Part shown: positions 43,407-52,653 of the stretch, piece after piece
Numbering within the stretch: position 1 is the stretch's first letter
Layout: each line of letters starts with the position of its first letter
From: JAIPEI01 sp964443135
Lineage (GTDB): Bacteria; Desulfobacterota; DSM-4660; Desulfatiglandales; HGW-15
Length of the DNA stretch: 64,000 nt
Assembly: GCA_964443135.1 (NCBI GenBank)
Contig: CAYUBQ010000002.1
Location: 75,008-139,007 of the forward strand
Reading direction: 5' to 3'
The notes under the pieces: generated by a model
Databases searched by the model: none
The model's input: the letters and a program-made list of their open reading frames with translations, nothing else
What the model was told of the DNA's origin: nothing
Translations under genes and position numbers: made by a program

Positions 43407-43875
43407 CGTTCCCTTTCCGGGTCCGGCCGTCGGAACGGGGCGGGTCCGCCGGCGGGGCCACGGCATCGGTTTCCTGCCCAGGGGTCAGATCCAGGGACCT
43501 CGGCGTTCATGGCCCACCGGACGCTGCAGGGCGCGGGGGTCCCATGGACGCACAGCTCCTGTCAGCCATGTTGTGGACAAACGGCGGGATCAATGAGCCG
43601 CAGCGCTTAACGTCCAGGCTTTCTTCGGGCATAAGGGGTTTGGATATCGCACGGACCTGCCATGATAGTTTGAGCTGAAAACAGTGTCAACCGTAACTTC
43701 CGACCCGGCCTCCACGTGAGGTCCTCTCAAACGGGTCAAAACGCCGTCCTCGGCATGGATTCGAAGGGAGCCTGCTCCGGGTTGCCCAAACCGCCCGATC
43801 GAGGTAGGCTGGCACATCATCGGAGCAAGACCCGTTCGAGCAAACCGGAAACGCAGAAAGAGTCGGAGGGCGCGC
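43407..43875. promoter_or_regulatory. Divergent intergenic region, betaine ABC operon / flavoprotein
   Basis: About 470 bases with no gene I can support. Both flanking operons must start here. I see no perfect promoter boxes or long palindromes. It is long for this chromosome, so regulator sites are likely. Confidence 0.5.
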
Positions 43876-45336
43876 ATGAGCCACGACACCGGGCGCAAGG
43901 GCCCTGAAGCGAATGGTGGAATCCTGGAAGAAACCTGCGACGTGCTGGTGGTCGGCAGCGGATTCGCCGGCCTGGCCGCGGCCATCGAGGCGAAGACGGC
44001 CGGCCGGTCGGTCCTCGTCATCGAGAAGATGCTGGGGTACGGCGGCAACTCCGCGATCTGCGACGGAGGCCTGGCCGCGCCGGGCACGGACATGCAGCGG
44101 GAAAGGGGCATTCAGGACTCCCCGCAGCAAATGGCGGCCGACATGATCGCCGCCGGCCTCGGTCTGAACCAGCCGGGCCTGGTTCGAACCGTCGCCGAGA
44201 ACGCGGCCCAGGCGTTTCTATGGACCATGGAGACCCTGGGGGTGCGATACCTCGACCGGGTCGACCGGTTCGGCGGCCATTCGGTGGACCGGTGCTACAC
44301 CACCCACAACCGATCGGGATCGGCCATCGTGCAAGGCCTCCTCGACAAGGCCCGGGAGCTGGGGATCGCTCTGCGGAACCGGGCCCGCCTGGAGCGCCTC
44401 CTCACGGACGCCGAGGGACGGGTTCGGGGCGCTGAGATCCGCTTCGGCTACCGCCATCCGGACGAGGGTTCGGGCACGCTGAAACGCGTGGGCGTGAGAC
44501 GGGCCGTGGTGCTGGCCGCCGGCGGATTCGCCTGCGACGTCCCGTTGCGGTCGGCCCAGGACCCGAGGCTGGACGCATCCGTGGACGCCACCACCAAACC
44601 CTCCTCCACCGGGGAGTCACTCCGCGAGGCCCTTCGCCTCGGGGCCCTGCCCGTACACCTCTCCTGGATTCAGCTCGCGCCCTGGGCCTGTCCGGACGAA
44701 AAGGGGTACGGCATCGGGCCTGATTTTGCCTGCTACATCGCCCTGCCCCAGGGCATCCTGGTCAGCCCCAGGACCGGCAAACGAATCGTCAACGAGCTGG
44801 GCGACCGAAGGGTCCGCGCCGAGGCCATTTTTCGGGTCGGTACCCCGTGCATCGCCCTGACCGACAAGGAAGGCGTGGCCCGTTCCGGCTACGGCGTGGA
44901 AAGTTGTCTGAACAAGGGCATTGTTCGAGCCTTCGACACCCTGACCGCCCTGGCCGAGCACCACCAGATTCCGGCCGGCCCCCTGGCGGACACGGTGGAA
45001 GCATTCAACGCCCAGGTCCTCGCGGGTGAAGACACCGATTTCGGCAAACCGATCCGGGACCGGGCCGCGACCCTCCAAACCCCGCCGTTTTACGCCATTC
45101 GCCTCTGGCCCAAGGTACACTACACCATGGGCGGCCCCCTGATCAACGAGCGGGCCCAGGTCCTCGATCTCTTTCGGACCCCGATCCCGGGGCTCTACGC
45201 CGCCGGGGAGTTCACCGGCGGCGTCCACGGGGCCTGCCGCCTGGGAAGCTGCTCCATCACGGAATGCCTGGTCTTCGGCCGGATTGCCGGAAGTGAGGCC
45301 GCGGCCGAACCCCCCACACATGCGGCGCCTCCCTGA
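43876..45336 (+). CDS. FAD-dependent oxidoreductase (fumarate reductase/urocanate reductase-like flavoprotein)
   Basis: A 486-residue FAD_binding_2 flavoprotein. The N-terminal dinucleotide loop is VLVVGSGFAGLAAAIEA, followed by KMLGYGGNSAICDGG. The capping domain is in the middle, with substrate-binding-like THNRSGSAIVQGLLDKA. The C-terminal FAD-binding part has PGLYAAGEFTGGVHGACRLG and GSCSITECLVFGRIAG. It has no haem or FMN domain and no signal peptide, so electrons come from a soluble donor. GGAGGG precedes the ATG. It is divergent from the betaine importer and might reduce or oxidise an imported compound, but that link is only positional. Confidence 0.87.
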   Translation: MSHDTGRKGPEANGGILEETCDVLVVGSGFAGLAAAIEAKTAGRSVLVIEKMLGYGGNSAICDGGLAAPGTDMQRERGIQDSPQQMAADMIAAGLGLNQPGLVRTVAENAAQAFLWTMETLGVRYLDRVDRFGGHSVDRCYTTHNRSGSAIVQGLLDKARELGIALRNRARLERLLTDAEGRVRGAEIRFGYRHPDEGSGTLKRVGVRRAVVLAAGGFACDVPLRSAQDPRLDASVDATTKPSSTGESLREALRLGALPVHLSWIQLAPWACPDEKGYGIGPDFACYIALPQGILVSPRTGKRIVNELGDRRVRAEAIFRVGTPCIALTDKEGVARSGYGVESCLNKGIVRAFDTLTALAEHHQIPAGPLADTVEAFNAQVLAGEDTDFGKPIRDRAATLQTPPFYAIRLWPKVHYTMGGPLINERAQVLDLFRTPIPGLYAAGEFTGGVHGACRLGSCSITECLVFGRIAGSEAAAEPPTHAAPP

Positions 45337-45644
45337 CTCCCCGCAACGTCGGTCTTCCCAAAGACCAGCTTGAGCTTCCTCCCGCCTGAGGAGCAAGACG
45401 GGCAGGCGTTCCAGCCGCTGGAGATAACACAAGCCAGGGAACCGGAATGCTCCGGTACTCCCCCTCTTCTTTTTTTCGGCCGGCTCATGGACAAAAGAGT
45501 GTGATGCGTCCGGTGCATGGCTTGGGCGGTCGGGATACCGGCATTGCTGCTTTGAGTTCTCGGCCCCCGGCATGATCGGGTTCTTCGAGTTGCCTGGTGT
45601 GGAAAAGAAACATGCAGCTCCCAGGGCTGTTTGGCGTTTAAAGA
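45337..45644. other. Non-coding stretch after the flavoprotein
   Basis: No supported gene. A run of T7 lies at about 45467-45478. Frames here have no recognisable homology. Confidence 0.4.
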
Positions 45645-45739
45645 TCATGGCGGAGTTTGGAATGAGCGAGGAGGCCAGGGCCCTGACAAAGAACATCACC
45701 GGGGACGAAAGCCGGAACCTGCACGAGGTGTGTGCGTGA
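45645..45739 (+). pseudogene. Internal-deletion remnant of an aldehyde:ferredoxin oxidoreductase gene
   Basis: The frame reads IMAEFGMSEEARALTKNITG then DESRNLHEVCA and stop. This matches the intact AOR at 17260-19158 (IMAEFGMSDEAKALIKQITG, DES) and then jumps to the same C-terminal end (LEVCA, stop). So about 140 codons between are missing and everything before is gone. Differences in the shared part show that it came from a paralogue, not from a recent copy. Confidence 0.8.
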
Positions 45740-46178
45740 CGGGGCGAAACCATGGATTTCGCAGTTTCTTTGCGGTTGTCCAGGCCGTTTGATCCAGCGT
45801 AGCTTCGCTCCGACAAAACCCCGATTTCCTCTTTGCTGAGGACCAAGATCTCCAGGGTCCGCTCTTGGGGATCATGGGTCGCGGCACTGGACTGCCCCAC
45901 CTACGCCTCCGATGTGCCCGAAGGAAAATTTTCACGGTAGAAACCATTGACAGGTTCCGCTGTCACTTATAGGGTTCTTGTAAGAACGATCCTAAAAAGG
46001 TGTTGATATTATGGACCCATAAAAGGAAGACAAATCATGTTAAACAGCTGATATGCATTATTGGCGTTTTGATGACGTTCTCCCTATTTTTAGGCCTTCA
46101 TTTATCCAGCATTCTGACTAATTTGAAAGCGTTTTTTGGAAACCTTCAATGTTTAGTTTAACAAAGGAGATTTTTCGT
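45740..46178. other. Intergenic region upstream of the OmpA-family gene
   Basis: Base content falls sharply towards AT from about 45950. No gene supported. The promoter of the OmpA-family gene must lie in this AT-rich part; AAAGGAG is the ribosome site at 46162-46168. Confidence 0.45.
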
Positions 46179-47147
46179 ATGCCTAAAAAGACTATTTTAA
46201 TTTTGAATTTAGTTATATTCGTTGTTACAGGTAGCCTCTCAACTTTTGCCCTGGCGGAAGAGGATGTGGAAGGAAGCAAAGATCATCCGATGATCTCCCG
46301 GTATGAAGGCTCTGTCATAAAAGCTTACGAGCAAGTAGACTATGACCGCATTGAGTTTCCTTCAGGCATGAAGGATGGTGAGCTGCAAACCACCACAGTG
46401 GAAGGCGAAGTCACCAAAATTCTTTATGTGGCACCTGAAGGGCTCTCTGTTCTACAGATTCAGAGGAACTACCAAATAGCACTGCAGGATGCTGGTTTTG
46501 AGCTTGTTATTGAAGGGATTGCGGAGGAAGATATTCCATTATCAGTGTATACTGACTATGGTCCCGGCAGATTTGATATGAAACCTACCCCTTTTCACGG
46601 TAAAGATCAAAGCTATTTTCTGGCCAGGATGCCCGGGAAGGATGGTGACATTTTTGTTTCCGCACATACACTCCTGAGCAATAAGTATGACGGCCGCCCT
46701 GTCACCGGTCTTCAGATCCTCGAAGAGAAACCCATGCCTACCGGCAAGGTTCAGGTCGATATAGACGCTGAAGCGATGGCGGAAGATATTCATGAAAAGG
46801 GAAGCGTTCGAATTTACGGCATTCACTTCGACACGGACAAAGCGACAATCAAGGCAAAATCCGAATCCGTGCTGGCGGAAATCGCCGCCCTTTTGGAGAA
46901 GGAACCCGGTCTCAGCCTTTGCGTTGTCGGCCATACCGATGCTACAGGAAGCATTGAATACAACATGGACCTATCCCGGCGGCGCGCAGAGGCTGTTGTG
47001 GGTTTCCTGGCTTCCGAGCACGGAATCACGGAAGACCGGCTCACACCTTATGGAGTAGGCCCTCTTGCGCCGGTTGCCAGCAATGAAGACAAGGGTGGCC
47101 GGGCACGTAACCGCAGGGTTGAACTGGTCCAGATGGTGGAGGAATAA
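46179..47147 (+). CDS. OmpA-family outer-membrane protein with DUF4892-like domain
   Basis: A 322-residue envelope protein. The signal peptide covers residues 1-26 (TILILNLVIFVVTGSLSTFA, cleavage near ALA). Residues about 30-190 match the DUF4892 style (DHPMISRYEGSVIKAYEQVD, then a two-layer alpha/beta part). The C-terminal OmpA peptidoglycan-binding domain has YGIHFDTDKATIKAKSES, VVGHTDATGSIEYNMDLSRR and GRARNRRVELV. The start at 46179 (MPKKTI) has AAAGGAG upstream. Low GC against its surroundings suggests transfer. It probably tethers the outer membrane to peptidoglycan. Confidence 0.9.
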   Translation: MPKKTILILNLVIFVVTGSLSTFALAEEDVEGSKDHPMISRYEGSVIKAYEQVDYDRIEFPSGMKDGELQTTTVEGEVTKILYVAPEGLSVLQIQRNYQIALQDAGFELVIEGIAEEDIPLSVYTDYGPGRFDMKPTPFHGKDQSYFLARMPGKDGDIFVSAHTLLSNKYDGRPVTGLQILEEKPMPTGKVQVDIDAEAMAEDIHEKGSVRIYGIHFDTDKATIKAKSESVLAEIAALLEKEPGLSLCVVGHTDATGSIEYNMDLSRRRAEAVVGFLASEHGITEDRLTPYGVGPLAPVASNEDKGGRARNRRVELVQMVEE

Positions 47148-47302
47148 AACAGGGATCGGCGAGGGCGAGCCTTTCCAGGGCGGCTTCATCCACCCCCGTC
47201 TTGACGTTGAAGCTCACCCCTCCTGTGGTCCGCGACAATCAGACGAACAAAGATGCGCAGCTTTTCCATCTTCGGCCAGGGCTGGGGAATCAAGGTCCCC
47301 GG

Positions 47303-48220
47303 TTACCGGGTTCCCGAAACCCTTACACTCCTCACACTGAGCTCTCCACCAAGGTTGGTCAGCTCCAGCCATTGGTATCCTTCACGGAAGGCATTGTCTC
47401 GAAGGCTCATGATTTTCTTCTCATCCATCAGGACCTCCACCTGTCCATTGCTCGCCTGCCGCCAAACCAGGTCGTGGACGCTTCCGTCCCCAACGTTGTT
47501 TTCCAGCTTCGAGCCGTTCACCAGCTCACTTTGTCCTCTCCTCAACCGGTAGAGATCCATCAGACCGGCCTCATCCACGGCCAGGGTATAGCCGAAATCG
47601 CCGCGCTCGTCTTGAAACAAGGCGATCTCAAAGGCTCCTTCCACGCCGGGTTCATTGTGCATGCTGAAAGACATCTTCAGCAAAAAAGCGTTGGTGATCT
47701 CCGTGGCCACCCGAATGCTCGCCGGCCCCTTTTCTCGGGCTTCTTTTCGGGTCGACGTCGTTTCTCGGCTCGAGCCTTTTCCCTTGAAGACCTCCTTTGC
47801 GATCGTGCCCAGAATCTGCCGGCCCACATCTTCCTGCGAACCTGACTCCTGCGTTGATTCTTCCGTTTTTGCCCGCCGCTCCACCTCCACCCTGGAACGC
47901 AGCCCCAGGGACTGATCCACCCAGAACTTCCCGGACTCCACGGTCCACGCGGGATTGCGGGTGTAATCTCCATCAGAGAAGTCCTCGGAAAGCAGTTCCT
48001 TGCGCCAGGGCCAATGGTACTTGGCGACAAGGTCTTCCAAGGCCTGCTGAAGCCAGCGGTCGGCGGCTCTCTGGTTCCTGGCCTTTTCCGTCAAGGCGTG
48101 CAGTTCATCGACAAGCGCCTGCACTCGAGGATCCTCCTGGCCCAGGGAGACCACGGGTTGCATGACGAGCAAACCCACCACGGCCAAGACCAACGAGAAC
48201 CCGTATGCTCTCCGGATCAT
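47303..48220 (-). CDS. Periplasmic protein of unknown function (LamG/DUF1080-like fold likely)
   Basis: A 305-residue exported protein with a signal peptide (FSLVLAVVGLLVMQPVVSLG). A helical part (VDELHALTEKARNQRAADRW) precedes a beta-rich region, SEDFSDGDYTRNPAWTVESG, which resembles the start of LamG/3-keto-disaccharide-hydrolase-like jelly rolls. A charged, low-complexity insert lies at about residues 120-165. It ends LGGELSVRSVRVSGTR. No catalytic motif is seen. Its middle 514 bases (47351-47864) occur again at 59872-60385, so a piece of this gene was copied recently or was duplicated in assembly. Confidence 0.75.
   Translation of the reverse strand: MIRRAYGFSLVLAVVGLLVMQPVVSLGQEDPRVQALVDELHALTEKARNQRAADRWLQQALEDLVAKYHWPWRKELLSEDFSDGDYTRNPAWTVESGKFWVDQSLGLRSRVEVERRAKTEESTQESGSQEDVGRQILGTIAKEVFKGKGSSRETTSTRKEAREKGPASIRVATEITNAFLLKMSFSMHNEPGVEGAFEIALFQDERGDFGYTLAVDEAGLMDLYRLRRGQSELVNGSKLENNVGDGSVHDLVWRQASNGQVEVLMDEKKIMSLRDNAFREGYQWLELTNLGGELSVRSVRVSGTR
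47351..47864. repeat. 514-bp exact repeat, copy A (inside the periplasmic-protein gene)
   Basis: By line-by-line reading this segment is identical to 59872-60385, with flanks differing at once on both sides. This copy is part of an intact gene and is therefore the likely source. Confidence 0.9.
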
Positions 48221-48873
48221 AAGTCCCTCCTTTGATGAAAACGCAAAATGACCGCCCTGTGCCTGGAAATGGGCCTCGGATCGCTCCGATGGGACGGCTC
48301 ATCCCCGGGAGGGTTCAACCCCACCGGTGGATTCCGGGCCATGTTCTCATGGGTCCAGCCCGTCCCGGGCTCGCCATTCCCCCTCGGCTGTGAGCCGACG
48401 GGCATCGATTCCCCCGGCCATCAGAAAGCGCCGGACCATAGGACCAGTGGGTTGAGGTCCTGAGGACAAGGGGTCGCACGGACCCCCGACCCTTCTATGA
48501 AACCCTTGATCCACCTGTTGAGGTTATGCGGTGACAGTCCACGGGGGAATGGGGTGCAGAATGTATTTATTGTGGCCCATTGAAAATGCCATGAACGGCA
48601 TGCCGCCTTTGCCGGCAAGGGAAAACAGGCCTTTGCACATGACCTTTACCGTGAAAACACCCCTCGATGGGCCGGGCGCAGGGCGGCATTTCACATGCCG
48701 CCGCAAGGTTGGCGACAAGCACGGCGGGGTGTAAAACCCCGCTCTACGAAAACAACTGTTTTCATCAGCGGGGGTGACCGGACGCCGGTCATGGACGTCT
48801 GAAGACCAAATTAAAGCTCCCGTCATTTTTCATCTGGAAGAGCACACTTCCCCCACCGTGCTTGTCCCAATCC
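48221..48873. other. Intergenic region, REP-like small hairpins
   Basis: About 650 bases without a supported gene. Small GC-rich inverted repeats occur, for example GCATGCCGCC(TTT)GCCGGCAA near 48598-48618 and GGCGGCAT(TTCAC)ATGCCGCC near 48682-48702. These look like REP-type stem-loops. Confidence 0.4.
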
Positions 48874-48903
48874 TGATGGGTCGCAAAAAGCCCGAATCCT
48901 CCC
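48874..48903 (-). repeat. End fragment of the MITE-like repeat
   Basis: TGATGGGTCGCAAAAAGCCC, followed by GAATCCTCC, matches one end of the repeat (as at 49745) and then stops, 9 bases after the stop of the Fe-S protein gene. The rest of the element is missing. Confidence 0.75.
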
Positions 48904-48912
48904 GAAATGGCA

Positions 48913-49689
48913 TTATTTTCCTACCGGACAGACAAACTCACACTTTCGGCAATATTTAACTGGAGCCTGTCCGCCGGGGTATTCATTGCTTTCATGAATG
49001 TCCTTTTCCATTCGTATATTGCAGAGGTTTCTGTCGTAGGCGCCATCCCTTGCAGGTAGATCCAAAGAATCCTCGAGGGATTCAAACGCGATCACCTTCT
49101 CAACCATGGCCTTTTCCGGGCAAACCCTTCTGCACGGAGCTTTGCAGTCTGCACAGGGATCAAACTCGACAGGTCCGGTGGGATCGATTTCTGCATTGAG
49201 GAAGAGGGCTCTCAGCCGAACCCGTGGCCCGTAGTCCCGGGTCACCAGCATATTGTTTTTCCCAATACATCCCAATCCGGCCAGCACTGCGGCATCCTTG
49301 AGAAAAACACCCCCTTTTTCAACATAATAGTGAAGTCTTTGGGTGTTTATTCTCAGGCTGCTTTCAATTTGCTCTTGGGTATGCCTGATGATATCAACCA
49401 AAAGGCGGTTGCCAGGGGTCCCTTTACCATCCCACCAATCGAGCTTTGGCAGGTCTCGCGGGTGTGCCAAACCGATCACGAGCAAAGACCTTGCGGTCTC
49501 CGGCCAGTTGAACAGTTGGTTTTCCGTGCGCGTATCATCACCTTTTATGGTACCAACCCCTGAATAATGGTCCAACTGGGTGTATATCAAATGGGAAGAA
49601 GAGTTCCGGAGGGCTTCCACATTTGCAATACCAGCAAGATTGGCACCATTTTGAATTGCGATTTCAATGACCTGCTTTCCAATATCCAC
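48913..49689 (-). CDS. 4Fe-4S oxidoreductase, epoxyqueuosine reductase-like
   Basis: A 258-residue protein of the QueG-like group. The N-terminal part resembles the cobalamin-binding fold of QueG (RSLLVIGLAHPRDLPKLDWW, YYVEKGGVFLKDAAVLAGLG, CIGKNNMLVTRDYGPRVRLR). Two 4Fe-4S clusters are bound by FDPCADCKAPCRRVCP and KYCRKCEFVCPVGK. It is shorter than true QueG (about 350-380), lacking the HEAT-repeat end. So it is probably one of the many anaerobic paralogues rather than the tRNA enzyme. The start is GTG at 49689 with GGAGG 9 bases upstream. Confidence 0.85.
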   Translation of the reverse strand: MDIGKQVIEIAIQNGANLAGIANVEALRNSSSHLIYTQLDHYSGVGTIKGDDTRTENQLFNWPETARSLLVIGLAHPRDLPKLDWWDGKGTPGNRLLVDIIRHTQEQIESSLRINTQRLHYYVEKGGVFLKDAAVLAGLGCIGKNNMLVTRDYGPRVRLRALFLNAEIDPTGPVEFDPCADCKAPCRRVCPEKAMVEKVIAFESLEDSLDLPARDGAYDRNLCNIRMEKDIHESNEYPGGQAPVKYCRKCEFVCPVGK

Positions 49690-49744
49690 GAATGCATGCC
49701 TCCTTGCATGGTTATTTGCGTCGGATCATTTATAAATCAATGGC

Positions 49745-49847
49745 TGATGAAGTTGCAAAAAGCCCGAATCCTCCAGATCTGTCCCTGGGATTTCAACAGG
49801 TGATATCGTCCCCAGCGGCGCGTGAGCGGGTTTTCGCGAATGCGTCA
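49745..49847 (-). mobile_element. MITE-like ~103-bp repeat, copy 4
   Basis: Begins TGATGAAGTTGCAAAAAGCC and ends TTTTCGCGAATGCGTCA. Its last three bases read TGA on the minus strand and serve as the stop codon of the sensor-kinase gene at 49845-52469. Confidence 0.9.
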
Positions 49848-52469
49848 AATCTGTGATTTTCTTTCGTCGAGAACGCTTCGAACAATCTTGGCCAAATCAA
49901 TCGTCATGATCGGCTTATTGATGAGCTCTTTGATTCCCAGCTCCGCGGCTTTCTCTGGGGACATCTTCTCGCTGAACCCCGTGCAAAGGATGATGGGGAC
50001 ATCCGGACGTATGCTGATGAACTCCTGTGCCAGTCGATCACCCGTCATGCGGGGCATCGCCATGTCGGAGACAATGAGGTCATACTTGTATGGATCTGCT
50101 TCAAAAAGCGCCTTGATCTCGATGGGATCCGTGCTCGAGACCACAGAATATCCCAGCTGCCGGAGTAGTTTGTCGCACAATCTCACGATAGACGGTTCGT
50201 CGTCCACGAAGAGGATGCTCTCATCGCCTCCCGGGAGCATCTCCATCTCAGCTTCCTTCTGAGGGGCCTTCTCCCGGCTGGACGGGAAATAGACGTGAAA
50301 GGCAGCCCCTTCACCGACACGGCTTTCCACGTCAATGGCCCCGTTGTGGGCCTTCACAATGCCATGGACCACAGCCAGGCCCATGCCGGTGCCTTTGCCC
50401 ACGTCCTTGGTCGTGAAGTACGGATCGAAAACCCTGTCCAGCAGGTCCACGGGGATACCGCATCCCGTGTCGCAAACGCTGAACCGGACATAGGCTCCCG
50501 GCTGTACACCCGGGTGCCTGGAGGCGGCTTCGTAATCCAGCTCGACATTGTTCAACTCGATGGTCAGTCGGCCTCCGTCTTCGCTCATCGCATGTGCGGC
50601 GTTGTTGCACAGATTGATCAAGAGTTGGTGAATCTGCGTGGGATCGGCAGCCACGTGATCGATCTCTGGGGGCAACACCTCACGAATACGAATCGAGGAG
50701 GGAATCGCGGCCCGCAGCAGCTTCAGCGTCTCCTTGACGATCACCCGGACGTCGACAGGCTCGCGCTTGGTTTCCATTTTGCGGCTGAAAGCCAGCAGCT
50801 GCTTGACGACGTCTTTTGCCCTGAGGCTTGCCGTTTTGATCTCGTTCAGGTTTTCCGCAACGGGATGCCATGTGTCCAGATCGCCAATGGCCAGCTCCGC
50901 ATTTCCGATGATGATGCCGAGCACGTTGTTGAATTCATGCGCGATACCGCCGGCGAGGTTGCCGATGGCCTCCATTTTGTGGGCATGGCGGAGCTCTGTT
51001 TCCAGCCTGATCTTTTCCGTGATATCCCGAAAGACGAGCACCACTCCGACGGTGCTCCCGCCGGCATCGACAATCGGTGCGCCGCTGTCGGCGATCACCC
51101 TTTCCGTCCCGTCCCGTGCCAGCAGGAGCGTGTCATTGGCGAGACCGATCACCCCTCCTGTCTCCAAAACCTTTTCAACAGGATTCTCGCAGCGCTCCCG
51201 GGTGTGCTCATTGACAATGTGAAACACCTCATCCAGTTTCCTGCCGATCGCTTCTTCCTGTTTCCATCCGGTCAATGTCCGGGCCACCTTGTTCAGCAAA
51301 ACCACCCGGCCCTCCACATCGGTGGTAATGACGCCGTCCCCGATGGACTGGAGCGTCACCTTCAGCTTCTCCCGTTCTTTCTGAAGCTCGGTCTGGGCCT
51401 GTCTGCTCTCGATCAGGGCACCGATCAACCGGGCCGACCGGACCAGTCGGTTTTTGGCAATCTCGATGAGGAATTTCGGTCTGCTCTCGTATCGTTTCGC
51501 TTCACCCAACAGCTCATTCGGATCGATATGGTATTTCTCTGCAATTTCCTGGATCTCGAGCGGATCTTTGGGTGGATCGCCATACCCGAAATTCATGACT
51601 CCTACAATTTTCTGGTTCGCCCTGATGGGTACGGCAAATATCCTGATACCGCCATGGCACTCAACGTCCGCGGCTTCGCCGGTCTGAACGGAGATCCTCG
51701 AGGTGTTTGTCCAGCAGGATTCGTGGCACAGCCACTTCCCGCTTGCCAGGGCAGCGGCATTGTCGTCTGTGCCGCACAGCCTCCTCGAGGCACGGTCCAG
51801 CATGCGACAGTACCCCGAGGCGAAGATGCCTTGTGCGTAGTCGCCGTTACGCTCGTAAACGGCCGCCGAGGTGCCGAGCAGTTCCAAATTTTCCTTCACT
51901 GTATCGTTGAGCGCCTCCGGCCCGACGCTGTCCAGAATGGTCCTCTCCGTATTCAAAACCGTGAGATCACCGTAGTCCTGTAAAGGGTAACGCACTTCTT
52001 CCGGAGATGTCTTGATCAGCCACTCGATGGCCCTGAGGGCCTCCTCGGCCTTCTTTCGCTCGGTCACGTCTTTCCCGACGCCGATGACGGCATCGATTCC
52101 CTCGTAGGAGAATGGGGTGATGGTGAGCTCCAGCGTCTTGACGGCACCGTTGATCCAGTAGTCCGTCTCGATGGTTCCGCCCGTTTCCCACGCCGGTCGG
52201 TGATGTTTCTCCTGGTGTTGCTTATGACCCGGCACAGCGAAATCAAAGACACGCATCCCCAGAAGCTCTTCCCTTGTCTTCTCCACGAAACCAAGAAAGG
52301 CGGCATTCGCTTCCAGATATCGACCGTCCCTGTCGATGATCGCGATCGGGTTCCGGTTCCGCTCAAAGATCGTCCGATACCGCTGCTCGTCTTCCCCCAG
52401 GTCTTGTATCGACCTCTCCAACGCCTGAACCCGCTTTTCCAACTCCTGGTACGTAGGCTTTTCGGGCAT
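49845..52469 (-). CDS. Hybrid sensor histidine kinase (PAS-PocR-PAS-HisKA-HATPase-REC)
   Basis: An 874-residue soluble hybrid kinase. PAS 1 (about 30-140) has FERNRNPIAIIDRDGRYLEA. A PocR-type sensor (about 165-350) has LLGTSAAVYERNGDYA, GYCRMLDR, WLCHESCWTN and PIRANQKIVGVMNFGYGDPP, with the conserved Cys that bind metal or ligand. PAS 2 is SIGDGVITTDVEGRVVLLN. The kinase core has GNLAGGIAHEFNNVLGI, NLCNNAAHAM and CDTGCGIPVD. The receiver has ESILFVDDEPSIVRL and acceptor LIVSDMAMPRMTG. The start at 52469 (MPEKPTYQELEKRV) is by homology; a longer frame exists to 52520. Stop supplied by a MITE-like repeat end. PocR domains sense small hydrocarbons or C1 compounds in known members. Confidence 0.9.
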   Translation of the reverse strand: MPEKPTYQELEKRVQALERSIQDLGEDEQRYRTIFERNRNPIAIIDRDGRYLEANAAFLGFVEKTREELLGMRVFDFAVPGHKQHQEKHHRPAWETGGTIETDYWINGAVKTLELTITPFSYEGIDAVIGVGKDVTERKKAEEALRAIEWLIKTSPEEVRYPLQDYGDLTVLNTERTILDSVGPEALNDTVKENLELLGTSAAVYERNGDYAQGIFASGYCRMLDRASRRLCGTDDNAAALASGKWLCHESCWTNTSRISVQTGEAADVECHGGIRIFAVPIRANQKIVGVMNFGYGDPPKDPLEIQEIAEKYHIDPNELLGEAKRYESRPKFLIEIAKNRLVRSARLIGALIESRQAQTELQKEREKLKVTLQSIGDGVITTDVEGRVVLLNKVARTLTGWKQEEAIGRKLDEVFHIVNEHTRERCENPVEKVLETGGVIGLANDTLLLARDGTERVIADSGAPIVDAGGSTVGVVLVFRDITEKIRLETELRHAHKMEAIGNLAGGIAHEFNNVLGIIIGNAELAIGDLDTWHPVAENLNEIKTASLRAKDVVKQLLAFSRKMETKREPVDVRVIVKETLKLLRAAIPSSIRIREVLPPEIDHVAADPTQIHQLLINLCNNAAHAMSEDGGRLTIELNNVELDYEAASRHPGVQPGAYVRFSVCDTGCGIPVDLLDRVFDPYFTTKDVGKGTGMGLAVVHGIVKAHNGAIDVESRVGEGAAFHVYFPSSREKAPQKEAEMEMLPGGDESILFVDDEPSIVRLCDKLLRQLGYSVVSSTDPIEIKALFEADPYKYDLIVSDMAMPRMTGDRLAQEFISIRPDVPIILCTGFSEKMSPEKAAELGIKELINKPIMTIDLAKIVRSVLDERKSQI

Positions 52470-52653
52470 GATGACCACCAGTGGATTTCGAGTTTGACAA
52501 GAAAAGGCGTGGAACAACAATGGACGAAAGGCAAACCGCTACCGCACTCTCATGATATTCGAGCAGACGTGACCATACCACGGAAGCATCTGAAAATATA
52601 TCTTTTTAACCCGATCACCACCATTTACGCTGAATGTCAGCGAAATCCTACCT

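Noticed and set aside
47041..47238. A 65-codon minus-strand frame (GGVSFNVKTGVDEAALERLA) after the OmpA-family gene
   Set aside because: The first half looks protein-like and may be a scrap of a lost gene, but the rest is antisense to the OmpA-family C-terminus and I cannot identify it.
48913..49689. True epoxyqueuosine reductase (queG)
   Set aside because: It is about 100 residues short of QueG and lacks its C-terminal repeats; QueG-like paralogues are common in anaerobes.
49845..49847. Target-site duplications around the MITE-like copies
   Set aside because: I compared flanks of several copies and found no consistent direct repeat, so no insertion mechanism is claimed.
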